From Shimia sp022448905 (GTDB lineage: Bacteria; Pseudomonadota; Alphaproteobacteria; Rhodobacterales; Rhodobacteraceae), in contig NZ_CP138953.1 of assembly GCF_047126315.1 (NCBI RefSeq), positions 4,278,001 through 4,342,000 of the forward strand: a DNA stretch of 64,000 nucleotides, in the 5' to 3' direction. The notes under the pieces were generated by a model that was given only the letters and a program-made list of their open reading frames with translations, did no database searches and was not told where the DNA came from. A program made the position numbers and the translations under genes. Of this stretch, positions 55,066-63,572 are shown in pieces; positions within the stretch are counted from its first letter, which is position 1; the number at the start of each line of letters is the position of its first letter.

Positions 55066-55985
55066 GTCTTGGGCGCCTCACGGCCAAAGTTCGGCGCGGC
55101 CGTATCCTGGCCCGCTTCAATGATGCCACGGCGAATTTCCCGCGTGCGGGTAAAATACTGATGCAGATGGTCCCCATCGCCGGTGCGGATCGCCCGTTGC
55201 AACGCAAACAGCTCTTCGGTGAAGCGCCCCAAAATCTCCAGCGTCGCGTCTTTGTTGGTCAGAAACACGTCTCGCCACATGGTCGGGTCAGATGCCGCAA
55301 TCCGGGTGAAATCCCGAAAGCCCGCCGCCGAGTATTTGATCACTTCGCTATCCGTCACGCGACGCAGATCATCGGCCACACCAACCATCGTGTAGGCAAT
55401 CAGGTGCGGCGTGTGGCTGGTCACAGCCAGCACCAGATCGTGGTGATCCGCATCCATCTCATCCACATTGGCGCCCATGCCTTCCCAGAGCGCTCGGAGC
55501 TGTGCCACCGCCTCCGCATCACTTCCTTCCACCGGCACCAACAGACACCAACGGTTGTCAAACAGCTCGGCAAACCCGCTCTCCGGCCCGGAATGCTCTG
55601 TCCCCGCCAAAGGGTGCGCCGGTACAAAATGCACGCCGTCTGGCAAATGCGGGGCAACCGCCTCAATTACATCGCGCTTCACGGAGCCCACATCGGTGAC
55701 GGTCGCGCCTGCTTTCAGATGTGGCGCAATCTCCTTGGCCACCGGCCCCATCGCGCCCACCGGCACACAGAGCACCACAAGGTCTGCATCCGCCACAGCC
55801 TCTGCCGCGCTGTCACAGACCCGATCACACAGGCCAATGCGCCGCGCCGTTTCCCGCGAGGCCTCAGACTTAGCAAACCCGGTCACTTCACCGGCCAGTC
55901 CACCGCGTTTCGTCGCCCAGAACATCGAGGAGGCAATCAGCCCCAACCCGATCAGGGCTACGCGGTTGTAAACCGGTGTGCTCAT
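55062..55985 (-). CDS. Prephenate/arogenate dehydrogenase
   Basis: 307 residues, the TyrA/TyrC family. N-terminal VALIGLGLIASSMFWA is the NAD(P) loop, TDVGSVKRDV and HPLAGTEHSGPESGF are active-site segments, and LVLAVTSHTPHLIAYTMV follows. It oxidises prephenate or arogenate in tyrosine synthesis. ATGA overlap with hisC upstream, whose aminotransferase can feed aromatic substrates. Confidence 0.93.
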   Translation of the reverse strand: MSTPVYNRVALIGLGLIASSMFWATKRGGLAGEVTGFAKSEASRETARRIGLCDRVCDSAAEAVADADLVVLCVPVGAMGPVAKEIAPHLKAGATVTDVGSVKRDVIEAVAPHLPDGVHFVPAHPLAGTEHSGPESGFAELFDNRWCLLVPVEGSDAEAVAQLRALWEGMGANVDEMDADHHDLVLAVTSHTPHLIAYTMVGVADDLRRVTDSEVIKYSAAGFRDFTRIAASDPTMWRDVFLTNKDATLEILGRFTEELFALQRAIRTGDGDHLHQYFTRTREIRRGIIEAGQDTAAPNFGREAPKT

Positions 55986-57067
55986 CGCGCGCCGTCCTTG
56001 AACTGGCCAATCGCATGCGCCACCCGGCGGCAGCTTGGCTCATCTCCCACAGTGATCCGCAGGCAATTTGGCAGGCCATAGCCCGCCACACGCCGCACAA
56101 TCAGCCCTTGGGATTTCAGGTAGTCATCACAAGCTTCCGCTTCGGCCTGATCGGCAAACCGCGCCAGAATGAAGTTGGTGCAAGAGGTGTCAGACGGCAC
56201 GCCGTGCTCCATCAGCGCCTCAGCCAGCCAGGCCCGCAAACGTGTGTTGTCCGCCCGGCACTTCGCGACCCATTCCTGATCGCGCACAGCAGCCATGGCC
56301 AGCTTCATCTGGATGTCATTCAGGTTAAACGGCTGCCGCACCCGGTTCAAAACATCGATGATCGCCTGAGGCGCATAGCCCCAGCCCACACGCAACCCGC
56401 CAAGACCATAGATCTTGGAGAAGGTCCGCGTCATCACCACGTTGTCCCGCGCTTCCACCAGGCTCGCGCCCCCGTCAAACCCCTGCACATATTCTGTGTA
56501 GGCACCATCATGCACAAGAATACAGCCCTCAGGCAAACCATCGGCCAAACGTGCCAGATCATTGCCGCCAATCATTGTGCCGGTTGGATTGGCCGGGTTG
56601 GCCAGAAACACAATCTTGGTTTTTTCAGTGCAGGCCGCCAGCAAGGCATCCACATCCACAACCCGCTCGCGCTCTTTTGCCACAACCGGCGTCGCGCCCA
56701 CCATCTTGGCCAGGATCGGATACATCGAGAAGCCGTGCTCGGGATACACAATCTCGTCACCCACACCGGCATAGGCTTGGGTGATGAACTGCAACACCTC
56801 ATCGCTGCCCACGCCACAGATAATGCGGTTGGCGTCCAACCCGTGAACCTCGGCAATCGCGGCGCGCAGCTCGGCGTGGTCAGTGTTGGGATAGCGATGC
56901 AGGTTCAACCCGGTCTTGGCATGCATGTCGGTCACTGCCTCACTGCATCCCATCGGGTTTTCATTTGACGACAGTTTCACAACGTCTTTGACGCCGTCCA
57001 CTGACGCGCTGCCGCCCACATACAACTCAATATCCATGACACCGGGCTGCGGCTCTATTCGTGACAT
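55982..57067 (-). CDS. hisC: Histidinol-phosphate aminotransferase
   Basis: 361 residues from ATG 57067 with GAGGGAG upstream. HisC pattern: KLSSNENPMGCSEAV, GSDEVLQFITQAY, FLANPANPTGTMIGG and the PLP lysine in RTFSKIYGLGGLRVGW. In alphaproteobacteria a single HisC-type enzyme often transaminates both histidinol phosphate and phenylpyruvate or arogenate, which fits its coupling to tyrA. Confidence 0.93.
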   Translation of the reverse strand: MSRIEPQPGVMDIELYVGGSASVDGVKDVVKLSSNENPMGCSEAVTDMHAKTGLNLHRYPNTDHAELRAAIAEVHGLDANRIICGVGSDEVLQFITQAYAGVGDEIVYPEHGFSMYPILAKMVGATPVVAKERERVVDVDALLAACTEKTKIVFLANPANPTGTMIGGNDLARLADGLPEGCILVHDGAYTEYVQGFDGGASLVEARDNVVMTRTFSKIYGLGGLRVGWGYAPQAIIDVLNRVRQPFNLNDIQMKLAMAAVRDQEWVAKCRADNTRLRAWLAEALMEHGVPSDTSCTNFILARFADQAEAEACDDYLKSQGLIVRRVAGYGLPNCLRITVGDEPSCRRVAHAIGQFKDGAR

Positions 57068-57393
57068 CACGTTACTCCCTCGTTGCCTGCTGTTTAGCGA
57101 GGCACCCGAGGCTTGGAAAGACAGGAAGCCGGTGACGCGGGGAATTGCCTCAACAAATCCCCTCAGGCTGTTGCAAACGGGCGTCACGTAGACAAAATGT
57201 CCACCCTTCCCCCAAGCGCACCGTCGGCGGCATGCCCGGCACGCCTCCGCTTCTTCTTACTCAATATCTCTCAGGGCACGAGGCAACACCTCGCACCACG
57301 CAGCCCACATGGCTGCGCTCCTCCAGCGCGCGTTAGGCGCACTGCGACTTTGCCCTCGTCAGACCAACATAGCAGGTCCCCAAGGCATCTGTC
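57068..57393. other. Intergenic region upstream of hisC
   Basis: 326 bases. It should hold the hisC promoter and the end of the 118-residue gene unit. No convincing gene, hairpin or tandem repeat is seen. Confidence 0.4.
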
Positions 57394-57750
57394 TTATGCG
57401 TAGTAATCCACCACAGATTTGGAGCTATCAATGCCCGCCGCATCCAACTTACTGCGCAGAACTTGCACAAAGTTGTCACCGCCGGACGCCTGATGACTTG
57501 CCACTGCTGAGCGGATTGCACTCATCACAGCGCTGTCCAACGTCTTTTGCCCTTGCGGCTCATGACCTTGCAGCTGGCTACGTGAAGTTTCCTTCACCGG
57601 CTCTACTTTCTCTGATTTTGGGGCCGCTTTGGGCTCCTGCACCGGCTGCCCGGCGTATTTCGCCAGCGCTGCGTGCAACATCGCGTTCTGCGTTGCGCTC
57701 AATCCAGACCACCCCGTGGTCTCTCCTAATATGCCTACCGCTTCTACCAT
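57394..57750 (-). CDS. Hypothetical protein, 118 residues
   Basis: ATG at 57750 with AAGGAG eight bases upstream, a good ribosome site. The N-terminal third is hydrophobic-helical (GILGETTGWSGLSATQNAML), the middle is a Lys/Pro/Glu/Gln-rich linker, and the C-terminal 40 residues form a probable helix pair (SAVMSAIRSAVASHQASGG). No signal peptide. I do not recognize it. The helix-linker-helix shape suggests a scaffold or partner protein, nothing more. Confidence 0.6.
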   Translation of the reverse strand: MVEAVGILGETTGWSGLSATQNAMLHAALAKYAGQPVQEPKAAPKSEKVEPVKETSRSQLQGHEPQGQKTLDSAVMSAIRSAVASHQASGGDNFVQVLRSKLDAAGIDSSKSVVDYYA

Positions 57751-58171
57751 AGCGATGTCTCCTTCTTGCACTTACCCGTGTGAACGGAGCCGCCCCCTAA
57801 AGCCGCCGTGCGCGAGGTTCAAAAACCTTGCCATCTTTTTAACGTTCAGACAACCAAACCGCTAAAATTGCTGATAAAATTCTGACTTCCTTAACCCAAT
57901 AGCGCTGGACATTTGCCACCAAATCCCCTTGCCCACGGACGGGGCTGCAACAGCATTTTTTCGCCACCGCCCGCAACATCCATATTGCTTTTGTTTGATC
58001 AAATATGCTCAAAGCGAGTCACGAACCCCGGCAATAAAGGCATTGCGCGCTGCTGTCAGGGTGAGCGGAGCCACTTCGCTCATCAGAGATCCAAGCCGGT
58101 CTCGCGCGTGCACTTGGCTCCCTTCATGTAACTTTTAGGCGGCGCGCCGCCACAAGCACGAGGGTTTTGCC
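57751..58171. other. Intergenic region between the 118-residue gene and the aminotransferase
   Basis: 421 bases, no gene. Contains TTTGATCAAA at 57994-58003, flanked by CATATT and AATATG arms, and a 14-base GC palindrome at 58138-58151. Both are candidate control sites for the aminotransferase operon. Confidence 0.5.
58138..58151 (+). promoter_or_regulatory. Perfect 14-bp palindrome before the aminotransferase gene
   Basis: GGCGGCGCGCCGCC, all 14 bases symmetric, 20 bases before the ATG at 58172 and just ahead of the GAGGG ribosome site. As RNA it could fold over the leader; as DNA it could be an operator. Confidence 0.5.
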
Positions 58172-59545
58172 ATGCTGCACAACGACAAACTTGAACAATG
58201 GGATCGTGAAAGCTTCTTCCACCCCTCCACCCACCTGGCAGAATTTGCGCGGGGCAATGTGCCTCATCGCGTGATCACCGGCGGCACCGGCTGCCACATC
58301 GAAGACCGCGACGGCAACCGCCTGCTGGATGCCTTTGCCGGCCTCTACTGCGTCAACGTCGGCTACGGCCGCAGCGACATCGCCGATGCGATTTCGGACC
58401 AAGCCAAAGAGCTGGCCTACTACCACTCCTACGTGGGTCACGGCACCGAAGCCTCCATCACTTTGGCCAAAATGGTGCTCGACCGCGCCCCCGACCACAT
58501 GTCCAAGGTCTATTTCGGCCTTTCCGGCTCGGACGCCAATGAAACCAACATCAAACTGATCTGGTACTACAACAACATCCTGGGTCGCCCCGAGAAAAAG
58601 AAGATCATCTCCCGCTGGCGTGGCTACCACGGCTCCGGCCTGATGACCGGCTCCCTGACCGGTCTGGAGCTGTTCCACAAGAAATTCGACTTGCCGCTGG
58701 CACAGGTGGTGCACACCGAGGCGCCTTACTACTTCCGCCGCGAAGACCAGAGCCAATCTGAAGAGCAGTTTGTCGCCCACTGTGTTGCCGCACTGGAAGA
58801 AACCATTGCCCGCGAAGGCGCTGACACCATTGCCGCCTTCATTGGCGAGCCGGTTCTCGGCACCGGTGGCATTGTGCCGCCCCCTGCAGGTTACTGGCCT
58901 GCTATCCAGGCCGTTCTGGACAAGCACGACATTCTGCTGGTCGCAGATGAAGTTGTCACCGGATTTGGCCGCCTTGGCTCGATGTTTGGTTCTGACCACT
59001 ACGGTCTGAAACCAGACCTGATCACCATCGCCAAAGGCCTGACCTCCGCCTACGCGCCACTGTCCGGCTCGATTGTGTCTGAAAAAATGTGGTCCGTGCT
59101 GGAAAAAGGCACCGACGAAAACGGCCCCATCGGCCACGGCTGGACCTACTCCGCCCACCCGATTGGCGCCGCCGCAGGTGTGGCCAACCTCAAGCTGATC
59201 GACGAGCTCAACCTCGTGGAAAATGCTGGCACCGTGGGCGCTTACTTCAACAAAACCATGTCTGAAGCCCTCGGCGCACACGCCAACGTGGGCGACGTCC
59301 GTGGCGAAGGCATGATGTGTGCCGTCGAATTTGTCGCTGACAAAGACAGCCGCACCTTCTTTGACGCAGCCGACAAGATTGGGCCTCAGATCGCCGCCAA
59401 ACTGCTGGAGCAGGACAATGTGATTGCCCGCGCCATGCCGCAAGGCGACATTCTGGGCTTTGCCCCCCCATTCTGCCTGACCCGCGAAGAAGCCGATTTG
59501 GTGGTCGCCGCCACCGTGCGCGCCGTCGCTTCCGTCCTGCCGTAA
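58172..59545 (+). CDS. Class III aminotransferase (omega-amine/diamine type)
   Basis: 457 residues, PLP fold type I. The PLP lysine is Lys288 in ITIAKGLTSAYAPL, and ADEVVTGFGRLGSMFGSDHY holds the cofactor aspartate. From memory it is very close to the Ruegeria sp. TM1040 transaminase of known structure (PDB 3FCR), which accepts amines with pyruvate; I could not check this. In this cluster a diamine or diaminobutyrate is a plausible donor. First gene of a three-gene unit. Confidence 0.9.
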   Translation: MLHNDKLEQWDRESFFHPSTHLAEFARGNVPHRVITGGTGCHIEDRDGNRLLDAFAGLYCVNVGYGRSDIADAISDQAKELAYYHSYVGHGTEASITLAKMVLDRAPDHMSKVYFGLSGSDANETNIKLIWYYNNILGRPEKKKIISRWRGYHGSGLMTGSLTGLELFHKKFDLPLAQVVHTEAPYYFRREDQSQSEEQFVAHCVAALEETIAREGADTIAAFIGEPVLGTGGIVPPPAGYWPAIQAVLDKHDILLVADEVVTGFGRLGSMFGSDHYGLKPDLITIAKGLTSAYAPLSGSIVSEKMWSVLEKGTDENGPIGHGWTYSAHPIGAAAGVANLKLIDELNLVENAGTVGAYFNKTMSEALGAHANVGDVRGEGMMCAVEFVADKDSRTFFDAADKIGPQIAAKLLEQDNVIARAMPQGDILGFAPPFCLTREEADLVVAATVRAVASVLP

Positions 59546-59565
59546 GACCCCAAAAGGAGCACAAG

Positions 59566-60750
59566 ATGTCTCAATCCAAAGCCCCTTTCAGCACCGCTGA
59601 ATATGAACGCCGCCTCGCCAAAACCCGCGCCGCCATGGCGGATGCGGGTCTGGACGCGCTGTTTGTGACCGATCCGTCCAACCAGGCCTGGTTGACCGGA
59701 TATGATGGCTGGTCGTTTTACGTCCACCAAGGTGTGATTGTGACCATGGAAGGCGAACCCATCTGGTGGGGCCGCTACATGGACATGATGGGCGGCCGCC
59801 GCACCTGCTGGATGGATCACGCCAATATCCTCGGGTACGGCGATCATTTTGTGCAATCCCCGGTCGTGCATCCGATGCAGGACCTCGCAGAACAGCTCAA
59901 AACGCGCGGCTTCACGGCCGCGCGGATTGGCGTGGAAATGGAGAACTACTACTACTCCGCCAAAGCCCATGCCGTCCTCACCGAAGACCTGCCAGAGGCC
60001 ACGCTGGTGGACGCCACCGCACTGGTGAACTGGCAGCGCCTGGTGAAATCTGATGTCGAGGTGGACTTTATCTGCAAGGCCGCCCGAATCACCGAAAAGG
60101 TCATGTTGACCGCCATCGACCGCGCAGCCCCCGGCGTGCGCAAAAACGATTTGGTGGCCGACATTATGAAAGCCGGCATCGAAGGCATTGGCGACGATTG
60201 GGGCGACTACCCCGCCATCGTGCCGCTCACGCCCTCCGGTCTGGACGCCACCGCCGCCCACCTGACCTGGGACGGCACCCCGATGCGCGCCGGCGAAGCC
60301 ACGTTCTTTGAACTCTCCGGCTGCTACCGCCGCTACCACGCTCCGATCAGCCGCACCGTCTTCCTCGGCACGCCGTCCGAGGACATGCTGCGCGCCGAAG
60401 AGGCCCAGCTCGAAGGCATCGCCGCCGGGCTCGAAGCCGCCCGCGCCGGCAACCGCACCTGCGACATTGCCAATGCCTTTATGGATGTGCTCGCCAAACA
60501 CGGCATCGAACGCTCCGGCCGCATGGGCTACCCCATTGGCCTCAGCTACCCGCCCGATTGGGGCGAGCGCACCGCCTCAATACGCACCGAGGACGAAACC
60601 GTGCTGCAACCCGGTATGGTCTTCCACTTCATGCCCGCCCTCTGGATGGACAGCTGGGGGCTGGAGACCACCGAAACCATCCTGATCCGCGAAGAGGGCG
60701 CCGCAGAGCCGCTCTGTGATCTGGAGCGCAAGCTGATCGTCAAAGGCTGA
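59566..60750 (+). CDS. M24-family hydrolase resembling ectoine hydrolase DoeA
   Basis: 394 residues with a creatinase N-terminal domain and an M24 pita-bread domain. The segment LTGYDGWSFYVHQGVIV and WWGRYMDMMGGRRTCWMDHA match ectoine hydrolase. In the M24 core the usual Asp-Asp metal pair is lost (FFELSGCYRRYHAPISRT), as in creatinase-like non-metal amidinohydrolases. AAAAGGAG precedes the ATG. Ectoine ring opening is the best guess; another cyclic or acylated amide is possible. Confidence 0.85.
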   Translation: MSQSKAPFSTAEYERRLAKTRAAMADAGLDALFVTDPSNQAWLTGYDGWSFYVHQGVIVTMEGEPIWWGRYMDMMGGRRTCWMDHANILGYGDHFVQSPVVHPMQDLAEQLKTRGFTAARIGVEMENYYYSAKAHAVLTEDLPEATLVDATALVNWQRLVKSDVEVDFICKAARITEKVMLTAIDRAAPGVRKNDLVADIMKAGIEGIGDDWGDYPAIVPLTPSGLDATAAHLTWDGTPMRAGEATFFELSGCYRRYHAPISRTVFLGTPSEDMLRAEEAQLEGIAAGLEAARAGNRTCDIANAFMDVLAKHGIERSGRMGYPIGLSYPPDWGERTASIRTEDETVLQPGMVFHFMPALWMDSWGLETTETILIREEGAAEPLCDLERKLIVKG

Positions 60751-60753
60751 CCC

Positions 60754-61911
60754 ATGCTGGAGACCACCAAACAGATCCTCTCCGACCTGATCGCCTTCCC
60801 GACGGTCTCGGTCGACAGCAACCTCGACATGATCTCCTACCTCGCTGCACGTCTCAAAGACTGCGGCGCCAAGGTGGAGATCTTCCACGACGAAACCGGC
60901 AAAAAAGCCAACCTCTTTGCCACCCTCGGCCCCGAAGTCGACGGCGGCATTGTGCTCTCCGGTCACAGCGACGTGGTGCCGGTCACCGATCAGGACTGGA
61001 GCTCCGATCCCTTCGTCATGGAAGAGCGCGACGGGCGTCTTTACGGACGCGGCACCTGCGACATGAAAGGCTTCATCGCCGCAACCGTCGCTATGGCGCC
61101 CCACTTTGCCCAGCGTGTCACCGACACGCCGGTGCATCTTACCTTCACCTATGACGAGGAAACCGGCTGCATTGGTGCAGGCCATCTGGTCGAGGCCCTC
61201 AAAGAGCGCAACATCAATCCCCGGCTCGCCATTATTGGCGAGCCGACCTCCATGCGCATCATCGAAGGCCACAAAGGCTGCCATGAATACAGCACCCGCT
61301 TTCAGGGCCTAGAAGGCCACGGCTCCGCGCCTGATCTGGGCGTGAACGCGGTGGAATACGCTGCACGCTACGTCTCCCGCCTGCTGGAGCTCAAAGCCAA
61401 GCTCACCACCATGGCGCCAGAAACCAGCCGCTTTGAGCCGCCCTGGACCACCGTGAACGTCGGCGCCATCCACGGCGGCAGCGTACACAACGTCATCGCC
61501 CCCAAGGCGCAGGTGGATTGGGAAATGCGCCCCGTGCAAGCCAGCGATGCCACCTTTGTGAAAGAGGCCTTAAAAGCCTATTGCGAAGACGAGCTGCTGC
61601 CGACAATGCGCAAGGTCTACCCCGACGCGCAGATCGACACTGAGGTGGTGGGCGAGGTCGCTGGCCTCATCCCGGAGGACGATAACGAAGCCCGCAAACT
61701 GCTCATGGAACTCACCGGCGCCAACGGCGCGGACCTTGTGCCCTTTGGCACCGAAGCGGGTCTGTTTCAGTCAATGGGCATGGATGTGGTGGTCTGCGGC
61801 CCCGGCTCCATCGAGCAGGCCCACAAGGCCGACGAGTTCATCGCGCTGGATCAGTTGTCCGATTGCCTGAAACTACTGGAAAAACTCGGCGACACGCTGG
61901 CCAAAGGCTAA
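60754..61911 (+). CDS. M20 family deacetylase, ArgE-like
   Basis: 385 residues. Zinc ligands in GHSDVVPV, LYGRGTCDMKGF and YDEETGCIGAGH are present, with a C-terminal SIEQAHKADEFI. It resembles acetylornithine deacetylase ArgE. Three bases after the M24 gene. In an ectoine-type path it would remove the acetyl group that DoeB (a different fold) removes elsewhere. It could alternatively be a true arginine-biosynthesis ArgE. Confidence 0.9.
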   Translation: MLETTKQILSDLIAFPTVSVDSNLDMISYLAARLKDCGAKVEIFHDETGKKANLFATLGPEVDGGIVLSGHSDVVPVTDQDWSSDPFVMEERDGRLYGRGTCDMKGFIAATVAMAPHFAQRVTDTPVHLTFTYDEETGCIGAGHLVEALKERNINPRLAIIGEPTSMRIIEGHKGCHEYSTRFQGLEGHGSAPDLGVNAVEYAARYVSRLLELKAKLTTMAPETSRFEPPWTTVNVGAIHGGSVHNVIAPKAQVDWEMRPVQASDATFVKEALKAYCEDELLPTMRKVYPDAQIDTEVVGEVAGLIPEDDNEARKLLMELTGANGADLVPFGTEAGLFQSMGMDVVVCGPGSIEQAHKADEFIALDQLSDCLKLLEKLGDTLAKG

Positions 61912-61954
61912 GCCCGCCCAGCGCTACAGCAACTTCCAAAATCTGAACAAACAA

Positions 61955-61983
61955 AAAGGGCCGCGAAACTCTCGCGGCCCTTT
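61955..61983. terminator. Bidirectional terminator between the deacetylase and rpsD
   Basis: AAAGGGCCGCGA (61955-61966), AACTC loop, TCGCGGCCCTTT (61972-61983). Twelve perfect pairs. The minus-strand side has a T5 tract and serves rpsD best. Confidence 0.85.
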
Positions 61984-62012
61984 CCGTATTCTGTAACCTA
62001 GGTCGGCGAAGA

Positions 62013-62633
62013 TTAGTTCTTCGCGTAGAATTCCACGACCAGGTTTGGTTCCATAACAACCGGGTATGGCACGTCGGACAGGCCTGGGGTGCGCACGAAG
62101 GTTGCGGTCATTTTGTTGTGGTCGGCGTCGATGTAGTCAGGCACGTCGCGCTCGTTCAGCTGAACGGCTTCCAGCAGAACTGCGAGCTGCTTGGACTTCT
62201 CACGTACTTCGATCACGTCGCCTTCTTTGACGCGGTAAGACGCGATGTTAACGCGCTTGCCGTTCACCAGAACGTGGCCGTGGTTCACAAACTGACGTGC
62301 AGCAAACACGGTTGGAACAAACTTGGCGCGGTAAACAACAGCGTCCAGACGGCGCTCCAGCAGACCGATCAGGTTTTCACCGGTGTCGCCTTTTACACGC
62401 TCAGCTTCGCCGTAGATGCGACGGAACTGTTTCTCGGTCAGGTCGCCGTAGTAACCTTTCAGCTTCTGCTTGGCGCGCAGCTGCGTACCGAAGTCAGACA
62501 GTTTGCCCTTGCGGCGCTGACCGTGCTGGCCTGGGCCATAGTCACGACGGTTCACTGGGGATTTTGGACGACCCCAGATGTTTTCGCCCATCCGGCGGTC
62601 AATTTTGTACTTGGCAGCAGTTCTTTTTGTCAT
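62013..62633 (-). CDS. rpsD: 30S ribosomal protein S4
   Basis: 206 residues. KYKIDRRMGENIWGRPKSPV at the start, GDLTEKQFRRIYGEAERVKG, then the S4 RNA-binding domain DAVVYRAKFVPTVFAARQFV with HGHVLVNGKRVNIASYRV. Binds 16S rRNA early in assembly. Monocistronic here, unlike in the E. coli alpha operon. Confidence 0.98.
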   Translation of the reverse strand: MTKRTAAKYKIDRRMGENIWGRPKSPVNRRDYGPGQHGQRRKGKLSDFGTQLRAKQKLKGYYGDLTEKQFRRIYGEAERVKGDTGENLIGLLERRLDAVVYRAKFVPTVFAARQFVNHGHVLVNGKRVNIASYRVKEGDVIEVREKSKQLAVLLEAVQLNERDVPDYIDADHNKMTATFVRTPGLSDVPYPVVMEPNLVVEFYAKN

Positions 62634-62740
62634 CTGCTGATCTCCTTCGTTCAGGTTTCGAAGGGCGTTGTCCTCTTGCCGGATTTTGCCGACATGACAG
62701 GCATCCTCTTGCGAGGGCCACCAACACCAATGAAGCCGCG

Positions 62741-62768
62741 CTTATACGGGGGATTCCGGGGGAGTCAA
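62741..62768 (-). promoter_or_regulatory. rpsD promoter
   Basis: On the minus strand TTGACT (62763-62768), 16-base spacer, TATAAG (62741-62746). The leader to the rpsD start is about 100 bases, long enough for a regulatory structure. Box matches are strong. Confidence 0.65.
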
Positions 62769-62869
62769 GCGGGGAGTGGACAATCCCAATGCCATGACAA
62801 CATCAGCTACAGCTCGCTTGGCAGCTACGGCTTTAGCTTCCCTCTACAAGGCAACGTATTCAGGGCAAC

Positions 62870-63421
62870 TTAATTGGCGAGGACACCGCGCTTCTTAAGT
62901 GTAAACCTTTGCTTTCCTTGGGCGCTGTCAATCACTCCGTTTCCGGCCCAACCGCCTTCTTCCAAATTCATTTTGCCACCAAAAAGAAATGTGCCGTTTT
63001 CGTCATATTCTTTGAAGGCTAACCCTTTCTTGGTGGCCTCTGTCACACGAGTGCGCTGTTTCCGAGTTCCGTCTGAATGAATCTCTTTGTAGCTGCATTG
63101 CCCAAGGGTGCGGGTGCAATCATGTGGTCGATACCGGATTTCAAAGCCGTCAGGCCGTACCCAGCGCACATAATTCCCGTCTTTGTCCAAGTGTGTTTCA
63201 AACGCCGGTGTGCCGCCGGGTTTTGCGCCACGATAACTGGTCAACACAAACGCCTTGCCTCTGCGGCCAGTATAAACGTGATGGATCATTCCTCCCTGCG
63301 ATTGGTTTATCGACACATAGGCGCCTGGCGTCATCTTTTCAGATTGCCAACGGATGTCCTGCGCATTGGCAGATGTCCCCATCAAGCTAGCTAGCGCAAT
63401 AGCCAGAAAATGCTTAATCAC
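62870..63421 (-). CDS. Exported hypothetical protein, 183 residues
   Basis: I start at a GTG (63421) with GGGAG eight bases upstream, which gives a clean signal peptide IKHFLAIALASLMGTSANA. The mature protein is beta-rich with GKAFVLTSYRG, HDCTRTLGQCSYKEI (two cysteines, likely a disulfide) and MORN-like wording such as KEYDENGTFLFGGK. No family recognized. Probably periplasmic. Confidence 0.65.
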   Translation of the reverse strand: MIKHFLAIALASLMGTSANAQDIRWQSEKMTPGAYVSINQSQGGMIHHVYTGRRGKAFVLTSYRGAKPGGTPAFETHLDKDGNYVRWVRPDGFEIRYRPHDCTRTLGQCSYKEIHSDGTRKQRTRVTEATKKGLAFKEYDENGTFLFGGKMNLEEGGWAGNGVIDSAQGKQRFTLKKRGVLAN

Positions 63422-63572
63422 AGCAATTACTCCCACTTTGATGGGGCAAGTTACACAACTATTTGCTGATTTCAAGGCAAGCCTATCTCCCCAGAGTTGC
63501 CACATTTCCGCCAAATCAATGGCTTGGCAAACCTATAAATTACCTGGGTGGTTGCTATTGAAAGGTACGATT

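Noticed and set aside
57113..57403. Plus-strand 96-residue frame between hisC and the 118-residue gene
   Set aside because: No ribosome site, low-complexity Pro/Arg/Ser product, overlaps the hisC promoter region.
58124..59443. 439-codon minus-strand frame over the aminotransferase
   Set aside because: Antisense shadow; aminotransferase motifs on the plus strand are unambiguous.
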